A DNA stretch of 64,000 nt, from contig NZ_JACVOL010000001.1 in assembly GCF_018882415.1 (NCBI RefSeq), positions 907,531-971,530 on the forward strand. The letters run 5' to 3'. Below are positions 37,694 through 50,598 of the stretch, piece by piece. Position numbers and translations under genes: made by a program. The notes beneath the pieces are model-generated. The model was not told the DNA's origin and made no database searches. It saw nothing but the letters and a program-made list of their open reading frames with translations. The stretch comes from Polynucleobacter sp. 86C-FISCH. Lineage in GTDB: Bacteria > Pseudomonadota > Gammaproteobacteria > Burkholderiales > Burkholderiaceae. Every line of letters starts with the position of its first letter. Position 1 is the stretch's first letter.

Positions 37694-39616
37694 ATGCGTT
37701 ATTCCAAAAATTTCGATGTCATTGTGGTTGGTGGCGGTCACGCCGGGACTGAGGCTGCCCTCGCCTCAGCTCGCATGGGTTGCGATACGCTACTGATTAC
37801 CCACAGCATCGAAAACTTGGGGGCGATGAGCTGTAATCCCTCCATCGGTGGGATTGGTAAAGGCCACTTAGTAAAAGAGATTGATGCAATGGGTGGTGCG
37901 ATGGCTGCTGCCACTGACGAGGCCGGCATTCAGTTTCGAATCCTTAATTCAAGTAAGGGTCCTGCTGTGCGGGCCACTCGTGCCCAGGGCGATCGTGTTC
38001 TATATAAAGCCGCAATTCGCCGTCGTTTAGAAAACCAGCCTAATTTAAGTCTATTTCAGGCTGCTGTTGATGACTTATTGGTAAAGGGCGATGAGGTACA
38101 GGGCGTTGTTACGCAAATGGGCCTGGAGTTTATGGCTAAAAAGGTAGTGCTTACAGCAGGCACCTTTTTGGACGGGAAGATCCATGTTGGATTGAATAAT
38201 TATGCTGGCGGTCGCGCAGGTGATCCGGCAGCAGTTTCTTTGTCTGCTAGATTAAAAGAGTTAAAACTTCCTCAGGGCAGGCTTAAAACGGGTACCCCAC
38301 CCCGAATTGACGGCAGAACGATTGATTTCTCGGTAATGCTGGAGCAGCCTGGGGATTTAGACCCTGTTCCGGTGTTTTCGTATTTAGGTCGTCCCGAGCA
38401 GCATCCCAAGCAGGTTCCTTGCTGGATTTCTCATACGAATGAGAAAACCCATGACATTATTCGAGGTGGTTTAGACCGCTCGCCGATGTATACGGGCGTC
38501 ATTGAGGGCGTTGGTCCGCGCTACTGCCCTTCTATTGAGGACAAGATTCATCGCTTTGCCTCTAGAAATAGCCATCAGATCTTTCTAGAGCCAGAGGGCT
38601 TAACAACCAACGAGTTCTACCCAAACGGCATCTCCACTAGCCTGCCTTTTGATGTGCAGTGGGACTTGGTTAGAAGCATTCGGGGTATGGAGTCTGCAGT
38701 AATCGTCCGTCCCGGGTATGCCATTGAGTATGACTTCTTTGATCCGCGCCAATTGCGCCATAGTTTAGAGACTAGGGTTATTGGCGGCCTTTACTTTGCG
38801 GGCCAGATCAACGGCACCACGGGTTATGAAGAGGCTGCGGCACAGGGAATGCTGGCCGGCATCAATGCCGGTTTAGCCGCTAAAGGTAAAGAGCCTTGGT
38901 TGCCTAAGCGTAGCGAGTCTTACATAGGCGTTTTGGTTGATGATCTGATCACACGCGGGGTTCAAGAGCCCTATCGCATGTTTACAAGCCGCGCCGAATA
39001 TCGCCTGAGCTTGCGGGAAGATAACGCTGATATGCGTTTGACTACTATTGGGCGAGAGTTGGGCTTGGTCGACGACTATCGCTGGGAAGTGTTTTGCAGG
39101 AAACAGGAGGCTGTTTCACGTGAAACATCTCGATTGCAAAATATTTGGGTGGGCCCTAAGAGTGAGGCTGCTCCCTTTGTCTCCCAATTATTGGGGCAAG
39201 ACCTTTCCCATGAATGTAGTTTGGCTGAGCTTTTAAGGCGCCCAGGCATTACTTATGAGGCAATTACTGCTCTAGGCGATGGAATGTGGGCCCCAGAATC
39301 TTTGGATGAAGATCTTGGGCTGGCTGCTCAAATAAGCGATCAAGTAGAGATTTCTGTGAAATATCAGGGTTATATTGAGCGTCAAGCGACCGAAATTGCC
39401 CGTCAAGAACACAATGAGACATTCCCTCTCCCAGAATCACTCGATTATTCGCAGGTTGTTGGCTTGTCCAAAGAAGTACAACAAAAGCTTAACTTGCATA
39501 AACCAGAAACATTAGGTCAGGCTGGTCGTATTTCAGGTGTAACTCCAGCAGCCCTCTCCCTCTTGTTGGTGCATCTAAAAAAGGGCTTGGGGCGCACTCA
39601 AGAAACGCATGAGTGA
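37694..39616 (+). CDS. mnmG: tRNA modification enzyme MnmG (GidA)
   Basis: This 640-residue FAD enzyme pairs with MnmE to modify U34 of tRNA. It has the FAD-binding motif [18 protein letters not shown], the family motif [23 protein letters not shown] and a full C-terminal helical domain that binds MnmE. Length is normal. A second perfect parS lies within its coding sequence, translated as VSRET. The rsmG start overlaps its end by 8 bp. Confidence 0.97.
   Translation: MRYSKNFDVIVVGGGHAGTEAALASARMGCDTLLITHSIENLGAMSCNPSIGGIGKGHLVKEIDAMGGAMAAATDEAGIQFRILNSSKGPAVRATRAQGDRVLYKAAIRRRLENQPNLSLFQAAVDDLLVKGDEVQGVVTQMGLEFMAKKVVLTAGTFLDGKIHVGLNNYAGGRAGDPAAVSLSARLKELKLPQGRLKTGTPPRIDGRTIDFSVMLEQPGDLDPVPVFSYLGRPEQHPKQVPCWISHTNEKTHDIIRGGLDRSPMYTGVIEGVGPRYCPSIEDKIHRFASRNSHQIFLEPEGLTTNEFYPNGISTSLPFDVQWDLVRSIRGMESAVIVRPGYAIEYDFFDPRQLRHSLETRVIGGLYFAGQINGTTGYEEAAAQGMLAGINAGLAAKGKEPWLPKRSESYIGVLVDDLITRGVQEPYRMFTSRAEYRLSLREDNADMRLTTIGRELGLVDDYRWEVFCRKQEAVSRETSRLQNIWVGPKSEAAPFVSQLLGQDLSHECSLAELLRRPGITYEAITALGDGMWAPESLDEDLGLAAQISDQVEISVKYQGYIERQATEIARQEHNETFPLPESLDYSQVVGLSKEVQQKLNLHKPETLGQAGRISGVTPAALSLLLVHLKKGLGRTQETHE
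39112..39127. promoter_or_regulatory. parS site 2, inside mnmG
   Basis: A second perfect TGTTTCACGTGAAACA, embedded in the mnmG coding region (about codons 473-478, A-V-S-R-E-T). Both sites are within 4 kb of parAB, forming a small parS cluster. Confidence 0.96.
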
Positions 39617-40277
39617 GGGGCTCCTTGCTTTAGGAATTGAGGATCTTGGCCTCAAATTAAGCGCGACCAATATTGCCGATTTAGAGCTGTTTTTACAAGA
39701 AATGGGACGCTGGAACCAGGTCCATAACCTTACAGCAATTGAGGGTGAAAAAGATTCTGTACGCCTACATCTCATTGATTCCATTGCTGTTTTACCTGTT
39801 CTTAGACAGTTTTTACTGGGCCCATCACCCAAGATTGCAGATCTCGGTTCGGGCGGTGGCTTGCCGGCAATTCCGATTGCAATTGTTCAGCCGGAGTGGC
39901 AACTTTCTTTGATTGAAGCCATACGTAAAAAGACGGCATTTCTGCAGCATGTGCGCGGAAAGTTAAAGCTAAAAAACATTGAAGTACTCTGTGAGCGAGT
40001 AGAAGATGCTGCAGTGCAGCAACCAGGGCAGTTTGATGCAGTTATTTCTCGTGCATTTACCAACCTGGCACGCTTTTTAGATTTGTCATTGCCTTTCCTG
40101 AAGCCTGATGGCCTGGTGTTCGCAATGAAGGCTAAGCGCGCAGACGATGAAATGAAAGATGTTTCTATGAAGGAGTGGCGCTTAGTCGCCGATGAACCCC
40201 TGCATATTCCTAATTTAGCGGTGGAGCGGCGCCTTTTGGTGTTGGCCCCCGTGAGAAAATCCACCCTCACCCCTTAA
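39609..40277 (+). CDS. rsmG: 16S rRNA m7G527 methyltransferase RsmG
   Basis: This 222-residue SAM-dependent methyltransferase methylates G527 of 16S rRNA. Family features are [25 protein letters not shown], the SAM motif [17 protein letters not shown] and FDAVISRAF. It starts within mnmG (8 bp overlap) and is followed 19 bp later by parA, the usual mnmG-rsmG-parA-parB order. Confidence 0.95.
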   Translation: MSEGLLALGIEDLGLKLSATNIADLELFLQEMGRWNQVHNLTAIEGEKDSVRLHLIDSIAVLPVLRQFLLGPSPKIADLGSGGGLPAIPIAIVQPEWQLSLIEAIRKKTAFLQHVRGKLKLKNIEVLCERVEDAAVQQPGQFDAVISRAFTNLARFLDLSLPFLKPDGLVFAMKAKRADDEMKDVSMKEWRLVADEPLHIPNLAVERRLLVLAPVRKSTLTP

Positions 40278-40296
40278 GTAGACCCAAAAAGTAGCT

Positions 40297-41067
40297 ATGG
40301 CAAAAATATTCTGTATCGCAAATCAAAAAGGTGGCGTTGGCAAGACCACGACTGCCGTTAATTTGGCCGCAGGCTTGGCAGGGCTCAAACAACGGGTTTT
40401 GTTGGTTGACTTAGACCCCCAGGGCAATGCAACTATGGGTTCCGGGGTTGAAAAGGCAGATTTAAATACTAGCGTCTATCAAGTATTGATTGGCATGGCA
40501 TCTGTTAAAGAATGTGCACAGCGTTGCGAAAGTTCAGGCTATGACGTATTGCCAGCCAATCGTGATTTAGCTGGCGCTGAAATTGAATTGGTAGATTTAG
40601 ATTTGCGCGAAGTGCGATTGAAGGATGCGCTTGCACAGGTCGCTGATGACTACGATTTTATTTTGATCGATTGTCCGCCCGCTTTGTCATTGTTAACACT
40701 CAATGGATTGTGCGCAGCAAACGGCGTGATCGTTCCAATGCAATGTGAATATTTTGCGTTAGAAGGCTTGTCTGATTTGGTTAACACCATCAAACAAGTG
40801 CACGCAAATTTAAATCCGGATTTAGTCATTATTGGTTTGTTGCGCGTAATGTTTGACGCGCGCATGACATTGCAACAACAAGTCTCTGATCAGTTGCTCG
40901 AACACTTCGGCGACAAAGTTTTCAAGTCCTTTATTCCGCGTAACGTGCGCCTAGCAGAAGCCCCTTCCTATGGGCTTCCTGGGGTTGCTTTTGACAAATC
41001 ATCACGTGGCGCAAAAGCGTATTTAGAGTTTGGCGCCGAGATGGTTGAACGCATTAAGCAGATGTAA
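40297..41067 (+). CDS. parA: Chromosome partition ATPase ParA
   Basis: This 256-residue Walker-type ATPase drives origin segregation. It has the deviant Walker A ANQKGGVGKTTTAVNLAAGLA, Walker A' VDLDPQGNATMGSG and Walker B FILIDCPPALSLLTL. It is the short chromosomal Soj type without an N-terminal HTH. It acts with ParB and the two parS sites just upstream. Confidence 0.96.
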   Translation: MAKIFCIANQKGGVGKTTTAVNLAAGLAGLKQRVLLVDLDPQGNATMGSGVEKADLNTSVYQVLIGMASVKECAQRCESSGYDVLPANRDLAGAEIELVDLDLREVRLKDALAQVADDYDFILIDCPPALSLLTLNGLCAANGVIVPMQCEYFALEGLSDLVNTIKQVHANLNPDLVIIGLLRVMFDARMTLQQQVSDQLLEHFGDKVFKSFIPRNVRLAEAPSYGLPGVAFDKSSRGAKAYLEFGAEMVERIKQM

Positions 41068-41090
41068 TTTTTAAAGAGAAAATATAGAAC

Positions 41091-41981
41091 ATGGTTGCCA
41101 TTAAGAAAAAAGGTTTGGGTAGAGGTCTTGAGGCCCTGCTTGGAGAAAAAACTCAACAAGCCAGCCCATCAACCGACATTAATCGCTTGCCGCTAACAGC
41201 GCTTCAAGCAGGCAAATATCAGCCACGTCAAAAAATGGAAGCGGGTGCGCTGCAAGAGTTAGCAGAAAGTATTCGTGAGCAAGGTGTGATGCAGCCTCTG
41301 TTGGTTCGCTTAGTAGCCCCCGGCAAATATGAAATCATTGCAGGAGAAAGACGTTTTCGTGCCGCTACTATTGCCGGCTTAAAAGAGGTTCCTGTTTTAG
41401 TTTCTGGTGCAGATGATCAAGCTGCCGCGGCAATGGCCTTGGTCGAAAATATGCAGCGCGAGGATTTAAATCCTCTTGAAGAGTCTCAGGGCTTGGCTCG
41501 GTTGATCGAGGAATTTGGCTTTACGCATGAGCAGGCCGCAAAAGCAGTGGGCAAATCCCGCAGCGCCATTACCAATTTGCTGCGCCTTGCCCAGCTGGCA
41601 AAGCCAGTTCAGGCCATGCTGCTAGCTGGGGACATAGATATGGGCCACGCCCGTGCGCTACTCCCTCTTCCAGGCTCTAGCCAGGTTGCCTTAGCGCAAA
41701 GAATCTCTGCTCAAGGCTTATCAGTCCGTGAAGCGGAAAGAATGACAGCTGCTTTGGTGATTGCTGGCGGCCAAATAGGCGACAAAAAAGCTAAAAGTAA
41801 GCCCGGTAGCCCAACAAAGAATGCCGACCCTGATATGCAGCGTTTAACCCAGGAAATAGCAGATTTGATCGGTTTGAGCACGGAATTTAAGCTCAAAGGC
41901 AAGGGTGGAGAGCTCAGAATTCGCTTTAGCCAATTCGATGAGCTGGATTCTTTGTTAAAAAAGTTGGGCGTTGAGTCATAA
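41091..41981 (+). CDS. parB: Chromosome partition protein ParB
   Basis: This 296-residue CTPase clamps on parS and spreads. It has a basic N-terminus that stimulates ParA (VAIKKKGLGRGLEALLG), the N-domain motifs KYQPRQ and IIAGERRFRAA, ENMQREDLNPLEE, an HTH core (THEQAAKAVGKSRSAITNLLRL) and a C-terminal dimer domain. It follows parA by 23 bp. Confidence 0.96.
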   Translation: MVAIKKKGLGRGLEALLGEKTQQASPSTDINRLPLTALQAGKYQPRQKMEAGALQELAESIREQGVMQPLLVRLVAPGKYEIIAGERRFRAATIAGLKEVPVLVSGADDQAAAAMALVENMQREDLNPLEESQGLARLIEEFGFTHEQAAKAVGKSRSAITNLLRLAQLAKPVQAMLLAGDIDMGHARALLPLPGSSQVALAQRISAQGLSVREAERMTAALVIAGGQIGDKKAKSKPGSPTKNADPDMQRLTQEIADLIGLSTEFKLKGKGGELRIRFSQFDELDSLLKKLGVES

Positions 41982-42009
41982 ATAAGGGCAAAAAATGTAC
42001 CCAAATCCT

Positions 42010-42038
42010 TTGACATATTGCAGTGCACACATTAAACT
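42010..42038 (+). promoter_or_regulatory. Promoter of the ATP synthase operon
   Basis: -35 TTGACA (42010-42015) and -10 TAAACT (42033-42038) with a 17-bp spacer. Transcription would begin near 42045, only about six bases before the atpI TTG. Confidence 0.6.
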
Positions 42039-42050
42039 TTCGGGGCTAAA

Positions 42051-42545
42051 TTGATTCCTCAAAAAAATCAATTTTCCGAGGTAAATGAGTGGGATGAGCC
42101 CGAAGAAGAAGTTATTCGGGTCTACAGCAAGGAAGAGATTGTTGCGTTGCAGCAGAATAATGCAGCAAAGTACCGAGCCCTTTCACCTTGGAAAATAGTG
42201 TTGGCCCAAATGTTGATTACAGCTATCAGCATGGTGTTTTGGTCAATTTTTGGGGAGCCGGTAGGGGTAAGCCTTTATACTCAGTCGGCCTTTTTAGGTG
42301 GTTTAATTAGCGTCTTGCCTACAACCCTGTTTTTAGTAAGGTTGGAGTTGGCAAAAAAATCGCAAATATTGAATCCAGGAAGATTTTTAGCAGCATTAGT
42401 TTCAGGCGAATTTATCAAAATCGTCGTGACTTTAATGCTGTTTATTGGGATTGCGTATTTAGTCCCAGGCGTGCTTTGGGTCCCTTTATTGGTGACTTAC
42501 CTGCTTGCCTTGAAGTGTGTTTGGCTGGCGTGGTTGTGGCGCTAA
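42051..42545 (+). CDS. atpI: ATP synthase accessory protein AtpI
   Basis: This 164-residue protein is the assembly helper at the head of the atp operon. The N-terminal 45 residues are hydrophilic and acidic, then about four membrane helices follow (SPWKIVLAQMLITAISMVFW onward). The start appears to be a TTG (LIPQKNQFSE); no ATG precedes the first membrane helix. The GGGGCT stretch before it may be a weak ribosome site. AtpI helps assemble the c-ring in other species. Confidence 0.8.
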   Translation: MIPQKNQFSEVNEWDEPEEEVIRVYSKEEIVALQQNNAAKYRALSPWKIVLAQMLITAISMVFWSIFGEPVGVSLYTQSAFLGGLISVLPTTLFLVRLELAKKSQILNPGRFLAALVSGEFIKIVVTLMLFIGIAYLVPGVLWVPLLVTYLLALKCVWLAWLWR

Positions 42546-42582
42546 GTAGTGACAATTGAGATTGAAACAAAGGACTAGTTAA

Positions 42583-43461
<879 letters not shown>

Positions 43462-43476
43462 GATTTTTATTTTTAA

Positions 43477-43773
<297 letters not shown>

Positions 43774-43836
43774 TTGTTTTGGCGTGGATGACCAAGGGGT
43801 CATCCAACTGTTCTCAACAATACTGAAAGGAATATC

Positions 43837-44307
43837 GTGAATCTGAACGCGACCCTATTCGCGCAAATGATCGTTTTCTTCGTCTTATGGTGGGTTGTTG
43901 CACGCTTTGTGTGGCCACCACTTGTTAAGGCGTTAGATGAGCGTTCAAGCAAAATTGCTGATGGTTTAGCTGCTGCCGAGCGCGGTAAAGAAGCACTCGC
44001 ATTAGCCAGCAATGAAGCTGAGCAAGAATTAACTAAAGCACGCCAAGAAGGTGTTCAACGTGTTGCCGAAGCTGAAAAACGTGCACAAATGTCAGCCGAT
44101 GAAATTCGCGCTAACGCACAAGCTGAAGCGGCTCGAATCATTTCTCAAGCTAAGCAAGATGCAGATCAACAAGTAACGCGCGCTCGTGAAGTGCTGCGTG
44201 CCGAAGTTGCTGTTCTCGCTGTTAAAGGCGCTGAGCAAATTTTGCGTCGTGAGATTGATGCAAAAGCCCACGGCCAATTGCTTGACCAACTAAAGGCAGA
44301 ACTTTGA
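43837..44307 (+). CDS. atpF: ATP synthase F0 subunit b
   Basis: A 156-residue stator protein with one N-terminal membrane helix (about 5-25) and a long alanine/glutamate/arginine-rich coiled coil. The start is GTG, preceded by AAAGGAA. The stop is one base before atpH. Normal length. Confidence 0.95.
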   Translation: MNLNATLFAQMIVFFVLWWVVARFVWPPLVKALDERSSKIADGLAAAERGKEALALASNEAEQELTKARQEGVQRVAEAEKRAQMSADEIRANAQAEAARIISQAKQDADQQVTRAREVLRAEVAVLAVKGAEQILRREIDAKAHGQLLDQLKAEL

Positions 44308-44308
44308 T

Positions 44309-44845
44309 ATGGCTGATTTAGCCACTATTGCACGTCCTTATGCGGAAGCGCTTTTTCAAAGCGCCAAGCCGGCTGAGCTTGCTGGTTGTTTGGAGCAGTT
44401 AAACGAATTGGCACAGCTTGCTGCTTTGCCAGAAGTTGCTGCTTTGTCAAACAATCCAAAAGTATCCGCTGATGATTTAAGTAAGTTACTTTCTGGCATG
44501 GTGAAGACCAAGCTAGATGGCAAGGTTGCCAGCTTTTTAAATCTTGTAAATCAAAACCACCGCTTAGCAGCCGTTCCTGAAATTGCACAGCAATTTGAAG
44601 CAATGAAGAACAAGAGCGAAGGCGCAGCAGAAGTAAACATTACCAGCGCATTCCCTTTAGAGGGTTCTGCGTTAAATGATTTGTTGTCAAGTTTGAAGAA
44701 GCGCTTTGGGGGTAAAGAATTGCGCCCAACTATTCAAGTTGACCCAACATTGATTGGCGGAGTTCGCATTCAGGTTGGCGACGAAGTAATGGATAGTTCA
44801 GTTAAGGCCCAGTTAGCTCAAATGCAAGCAAGTCTTGGCGCATAA
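44309..44845 (+). CDS. atpH: ATP synthase F1 subunit delta
   Basis: This 178-residue stator subunit links the F1 head to subunit b. The family motifs are TIARPYAEALFQSA at the N-terminus and IQVDPTLIGGVRIQVGDEVMDSSVKAQLAQM at the C-terminus. It starts 1 bp after atpF. Confidence 0.95.
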   Translation: MADLATIARPYAEALFQSAKPAELAGCLEQLNELAQLAALPEVAALSNNPKVSADDLSKLLSGMVKTKLDGKVASFLNLVNQNHRLAAVPEIAQQFEAMKNKSEGAAEVNITSAFPLEGSALNDLLSSLKKRFGGKELRPTIQVDPTLIGGVRIQVGDEVMDSSVKAQLAQMQASLGA

Positions 44846-44890
44846 GTGATCCCTATTAAGAACATACGAAATAAGACCCAGGAGTAAGTA

Positions 44891-46432
44891 ATGCAACTCA
44901 ACCCTTCCGAGATCAGCGAGCTGATCAAAAGCCGAATTAGCGAATTGGGCGTTGACTCCCAAGTTCGCAACGAAGGCACTGTTATTTCAGTGACCGACGG
45001 TATTTGCCGCGTACATGGCTTGTCAGGCGTTATGCAGGGCGAAATGTTGGAGTTTCCAAACAACACTATCGGCCTCGCGTTAAACCTTGAGCGTGATTCT
45101 GTTGGTGCCGTAGTGTTGGGTGAATACACCCACATTAAAGAAGGCGACCCAGTGAAATGTACTGGCCGCATTTTGGAAGTTCCAGTTGGCCCAGAGTTGC
45201 TCGGTCGCGTTGTAAACGCGCTCGGTCAACCAATTGATGGCAAAGGCCCAATCAACACTAAGTTAACTGACTTTATTGAAAAAGTTGCTCCTGGCGTTAT
45301 CGCACGTCAATCCGTTAGCCAGCCAGTACAAACTGGTTTGAAGGCGATTGATGCGATGGTTCCAATTGGCCGTGGTCAGCGTGAGTTGATCATTGGCGAT
45401 CGTCAAACTGGTAAGACAGCTGTTGCGGTTGATGCGATCATTAACCAAAAAGGTAAAGGCGTTTATTGCGTTTACGTGGCGATCGGTCAAAAAGCTTCTA
45501 CTATTGCTAACGTTGTTCGCAAGCTCACAGAATTGGGCGCGATGGAGTACACCGTGGTTGTTGCAGCGAGTGCTTCTGAGTCTGCAGCGATGCAGTACCT
45601 CTCTGCTTACGCAGGTTGCACCATGGGCGAATACTTCCGTGACCGCGGCGAAGACGCTTTGATTGTTTACGATGACTTGACCAAGCAAGCAGTTGCTTAT
45701 CGTCAAATCTCCTTGTTGCTCCGCCGCCCACCAGGCCGCGAAGCTTATCCTGGCGACGTGTTCTACCTCCACTCACGCTTGCTCGAGCGCGCTGCTCGTG
45801 TAAATGCTGAGTATGTTGAAAAGTTCACTAACGGCGCAGTAAAAGGCAAAACTGGTTCTTTGACCGCATTGCCAATTATTGAAACTCAAGCTGGCGACGT
45901 TTCTGCATTCGTTCCAACCAACGTAATTTCGATTACTGACGGTCAGATCTTCTTGGAAACTGACTTATTCAACGCTGGTGTACGTCCTGCGATTAACGCT
46001 GGTATTTCTGTATCCCGCGTTGGTGGTGCTGCACAAACTAAAGTTATTAAGAAATTGTCTGGCGGTATTCGTACCGACTTAGCGCAATATCGTGAATTGG
46101 CAGCGTTTGCTCAGTTCGCATCTGATCTTGACGAAGCAACCCGCAAGCAGCTCGAGCGTGGTCGCCGCGTTACTGAATTGTGTAAGCAAGCTCAATACAA
46201 GCCACTCCAAGTTTGGGAAATGGCTGCTTCACTCTACGCTGTGAACAACGGCTACTTCGATGACCTCGAAGTGAAGAACGTATTGGCCTTCGAAAAAGGT
46301 TTGCAAGATCATTTGAAATCTAAATACGCTGACTTAGTTGGACGTATTGAAGAGACTAAAGATTTGAGCAAAGATGACGAAGCTGCTTTGCGTGCTGCCA
46401 TTGAGGATTACAAGCGTTCTGCCTCTTTCTAA
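44891..46432 (+). CDS. atpA: ATP synthase F1 subunit alpha
   Basis: This 513-residue non-catalytic nucleotide-binding subunit has Walker [14 protein letters not shown] and the alpha signature [18 protein letters not shown]-terminal [16 protein letters not shown] matches the family. Length is normal. Confidence 0.97.
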   Translation: MQLNPSEISELIKSRISELGVDSQVRNEGTVISVTDGICRVHGLSGVMQGEMLEFPNNTIGLALNLERDSVGAVVLGEYTHIKEGDPVKCTGRILEVPVGPELLGRVVNALGQPIDGKGPINTKLTDFIEKVAPGVIARQSVSQPVQTGLKAIDAMVPIGRGQRELIIGDRQTGKTAVAVDAIINQKGKGVYCVYVAIGQKASTIANVVRKLTELGAMEYTVVVAASASESAAMQYLSAYAGCTMGEYFRDRGEDALIVYDDLTKQAVAYRQISLLLRRPPGREAYPGDVFYLHSRLLERAARVNAEYVEKFTNGAVKGKTGSLTALPIIETQAGDVSAFVPTNVISITDGQIFLETDLFNAGVRPAINAGISVSRVGGAAQTKVIKKLSGGIRTDLAQYRELAAFAQFASDLDEATRKQLERGRRVTELCKQAQYKPLQVWEMAASLYAVNNGYFDDLEVKNVLAFEKGLQDHLKSKYADLVGRIEETKDLSKDDEAALRAAIEDYKRSASF

Positions 46433-46449
46433 GAGGGCTCGCATAAATC

Positions 46450-47319
46450 ATGGCAAGCACAAAAGAGATACGATCTAAGATCAAGAGCGTGCAAAACACG
46501 CGCAAGATCACGAAGGCAATGGAAATGGTCGCCGCATCCAAGATGCGTCGCGCCCAGGAGCGCATGCGTAATGCGCGCCCATATGCTGAAAAAATTCGTG
46601 AGATTGTTGCCAATCTTTCTAAAGCAAATCCTGAGTTCCGCCCTGCTTACATGGCAACTCGTGAAGTGAAGAAGGTTGGCACGATTTTGGTTACGACAGA
46701 CAAAGGCTTGTGCGGCGGTTTAAATACCAACGTCTTGCGTTTGATTGCTAACCAAGTGCGCGATTTGCAAGAAAACAATATTGAGATTGCGTACACCGCA
46801 ATTGGTTCAAAAGGTCTGCAATTTTTGAATCGCTCAAAAGCAAAACTCATTTCTCAAACAATTCAAATTGGCGATACGCCGCATTTGGATGTTTTGATTG
46901 GTGCGATTACCGCCCAATTGGAAGCGTTTGAGCGTGGCGAGATTGATGCTGTTTATTTGGCATACACCCGCTTTGTAAATGCAATGAAACAAGAGCCTGT
47001 TTTAGAAAAACTCTTACCTTTGGAGCCAGCTGCTTTGACTCCAGAAGAGCAAACAGGCAATTCTTGGGATTACATCTACGAACCTGATGCAGAGTCCATT
47101 TTGAATGGCCTGCTAAAGCGTTACGTTGAAGCAATGATTTATCAGGCGGTTGCTGAAAACATGGCTTCTGAGCAGTCTGCACGTATGGTCTCAATGAAGG
47201 CCGCTTCAGACAACGCGAAGAACGTAATCGGCGAATTGCAATTGGAATACAACAAAACACGACAGGCTGCTATTACCAAAGAGCTGTCAGAAATTGTTGG
47301 CGGAGCGGCTGCGGTTTAA
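46450..47319 (+). CDS. atpG: ATP synthase F1 subunit gamma
   Basis: This 289-residue central stalk rotor has the N-terminal coiled coil ([34 protein letters not shown]) and the matching C-terminal helix ([50 protein letters not shown]). Confidence 0.97.
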   Translation: MASTKEIRSKIKSVQNTRKITKAMEMVAASKMRRAQERMRNARPYAEKIREIVANLSKANPEFRPAYMATREVKKVGTILVTTDKGLCGGLNTNVLRLIANQVRDLQENNIEIAYTAIGSKGLQFLNRSKAKLISQTIQIGDTPHLDVLIGAITAQLEAFERGEIDAVYLAYTRFVNAMKQEPVLEKLLPLEPAALTPEEQTGNSWDYIYEPDAESILNGLLKRYVEAMIYQAVAENMASEQSARMVSMKAASDNAKNVIGELQLEYNKTRQAAITKELSEIVGGAAAV

Positions 47320-47359
47320 GCAGTCAGCGTTTAGGAATACGAAAGAATTCAGGAATTAA

Positions 47360-48775
<1,416 letters not shown>

Positions 48776-48787
48776 TCTAGGGAAATT

Positions 48788-49204
48788 ATGTCAACCATAC
48801 GCGTCGATGTAGTAAGTGCTGAGCAGTCCATTTTCAGCGGGGAAGCCAAGTTTGTTGCGCTTCCTGGCGAAAGTGGTGAGCTCGGCATTTTGCGCGGCCA
48901 CACTCCTTTGATTACACGTATTCGTCCAGGCTCAGTTCGTATTGAAAAAGCTGATGGTGACGAAGAGTTTGTTTTCGTAGCAGGTGGCTATTTAGAGGTT
49001 CAGCCAGATCACGTTACTGTACTAGCAGATACTGCTATTCGCGGCCATGATCTTGATGAAGCTAAAGCAATTGAAGCCAAGAAACGTGCCGAAGAAGCGA
49101 TGCAAAATCGTGGCACTGACTTTGATTTGGCCTTGGCCCAGTCTGAGTTTGCAATGGCAGCTGCGCAGTTGGCTGCAATTGCTCGTTTCCGTCGTAAAAA
49201 GTAA
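48788..49204 (+). CDS. atpC: ATP synthase F1 subunit epsilon
   Basis: This 138-residue subunit has the N-terminal beta-sandwich ([41 protein letters not shown]) and a helical C-terminal pair that inhibits ATP hydrolysis in other species. It is the last ATP synthase gene; hemE starts 15 bp later. Confidence 0.95.
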   Translation: MSTIRVDVVSAEQSIFSGEAKFVALPGESGELGILRGHTPLITRIRPGSVRIEKADGDEEFVFVAGGYLEVQPDHVTVLADTAIRGHDLDEAKAIEAKKRAEEAMQNRGTDFDLALAQSEFAMAAAQLAAIARFRRKK

Positions 49205-49219
49205 TAGCCGGTCATCTCC

Positions 49220-50332
49220 TTGCTGTTAAATGATCGGTTTTTAAAGGCCTGCCTGGGCGAAGCGGTTGATCAAACACCGCTTTGGCTCATGCGCCAAGCC
49301 GGCCGCTATCTCCCTGAATACAACGCTACACGCGCCAGAGCCGGAAGTTTTCTGGGGCTCGCAAAAAATCCTGCTTATGCTACTGAAGTAACCCTTCAGC
49401 CTTTGGATCGTTATCCATTGGATGCGGCTATTTTGTTCTCCGATATTTTGACCATTCCCGATGCAATGGGATTGGGTCTGAAATTTACGGCCGGCGAAGG
49501 CCCAAGCTTTGAGCACCCCCTTCGCACAGAAGAGGCGGTTAAGAAATTACGTGTAGCTGATATGGATCAGCTCAAATATGTTTTTGATGCTGTCTCTGAA
49601 ATTCGCAAAGCATTGATTCAGGACGGTAAGCAACGCGTCCCATTGATTGGCTTCTCCGGAAGCCCATGGACATTGGCTTGCTACATGATTGATGGCTCTA
49701 GTGCTGATGATTTCCGTCATGCAAAAACCATGATGTTTAGTCGCCCTGACTTAATGCAACATATCTTGGATATCAATGCACAATCTGTTGCTGCTTATTT
49801 AATTGAGCAAGTAAAAGCAGGTGCGCAAGCACTCATGATTTTTGATACCTGGGGCGGCATGCTTCCAGATGGTTGGTATCAAAAGATGTCTTTGGCGTCT
49901 ATGCAAAAAGTGATTGCTATGTTGCCCCGCGAGCATGAAGGCAGAAAAATTCCTGTGATCATGTTTACTAAAGGCGGCGCAATTTGGCTCAATGACATGG
50001 CGCAAGTTGGTGCTGACGTGATTGCAATCGATTGGACAATGTCACTTAGTCGCGCAAGAAAACAATTGCTCGCCCTGAACAAGCCGTTGGCATTGCAAGG
50101 TAATCTAGATCCGCTAATCCTGTTTGCAGAGCCAAAACAAATCGCGGAACAAGCAAACCTTCTTCTTGAAGATTTAGCGAGCGCACCGGCCCTTAAACCC
50201 GGTTTACATCCTTTGGATGGCCATGTGTTTAATTTGGGTCACGGCATTTCTCAGTTCACCCCCCCTGAGAGCGTCACCGCACTGGCAGAAGCCGTCGTTA
50301 ATCGCTCTAGGGCACTCAGGGCAAAGTCGTAA
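49220..50332 (+). CDS. hemE: Uroporphyrinogen III decarboxylase
   Basis: This 370-residue enzyme converts uroporphyrinogen III to coproporphyrinogen III in heme synthesis. The UROD signatures are present: [15 protein letters not shown] near the N-terminus and [15 protein letters not shown] further in. The start is a TTG; an in-frame stop lies 12 bp upstream, so little choice exists. No promoter is evident in the 15-bp gap, so it is likely transcribed from the atp operon. Confidence 0.93.
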   Translation: MLLNDRFLKACLGEAVDQTPLWLMRQAGRYLPEYNATRARAGSFLGLAKNPAYATEVTLQPLDRYPLDAAILFSDILTIPDAMGLGLKFTAGEGPSFEHPLRTEEAVKKLRVADMDQLKYVFDAVSEIRKALIQDGKQRVPLIGFSGSPWTLACYMIDGSSADDFRHAKTMMFSRPDLMQHILDINAQSVAAYLIEQVKAGAQALMIFDTWGGMLPDGWYQKMSLASMQKVIAMLPREHEGRKIPVIMFTKGGAIWLNDMAQVGADVIAIDWTMSLSRARKQLLALNKPLALQGNLDPLILFAEPKQIAEQANLLLEDLASAPALKPGLHPLDGHVFNLGHGISQFTPPESVTALAEAVVNRSRALRAKS

Positions 50333-50562
50333 TACTGAGTGATCGCTAACTTGCCGCCAAAATTTTTAGCGAAAGTTATGCACAGTTAGCAGCAAAATTC
50401 GAAATTCAGTGAGATTGCGATTAAAGATGAAAATTCACTTTCGAATATCTCTATAAGTCATTGATAAATATAAGAAATTACCAAATAGCTTTAAAAGGGT
50501 GCAAAAACGGAAAGCTGATAAATTAGTTTATAAATCAGAATCCTTGGATGATATCCACAGAC

Positions 50563-50571
50563 TTATCCACA
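50563..50571 (+). promoter_or_regulatory. DnaA box upstream of priA
   Basis: A perfect TTATCCACA 28 bp before the priA ATG, with a second near-match ATATCCACA 11 bp earlier (50552-50560). The rest of the 266-bp gap between hemE and priA is AT-rich with no gene visible. Confidence 0.6.
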
Positions 50572-50598
50572 AGCTAAATAAGAAATCAGACGTAATTC

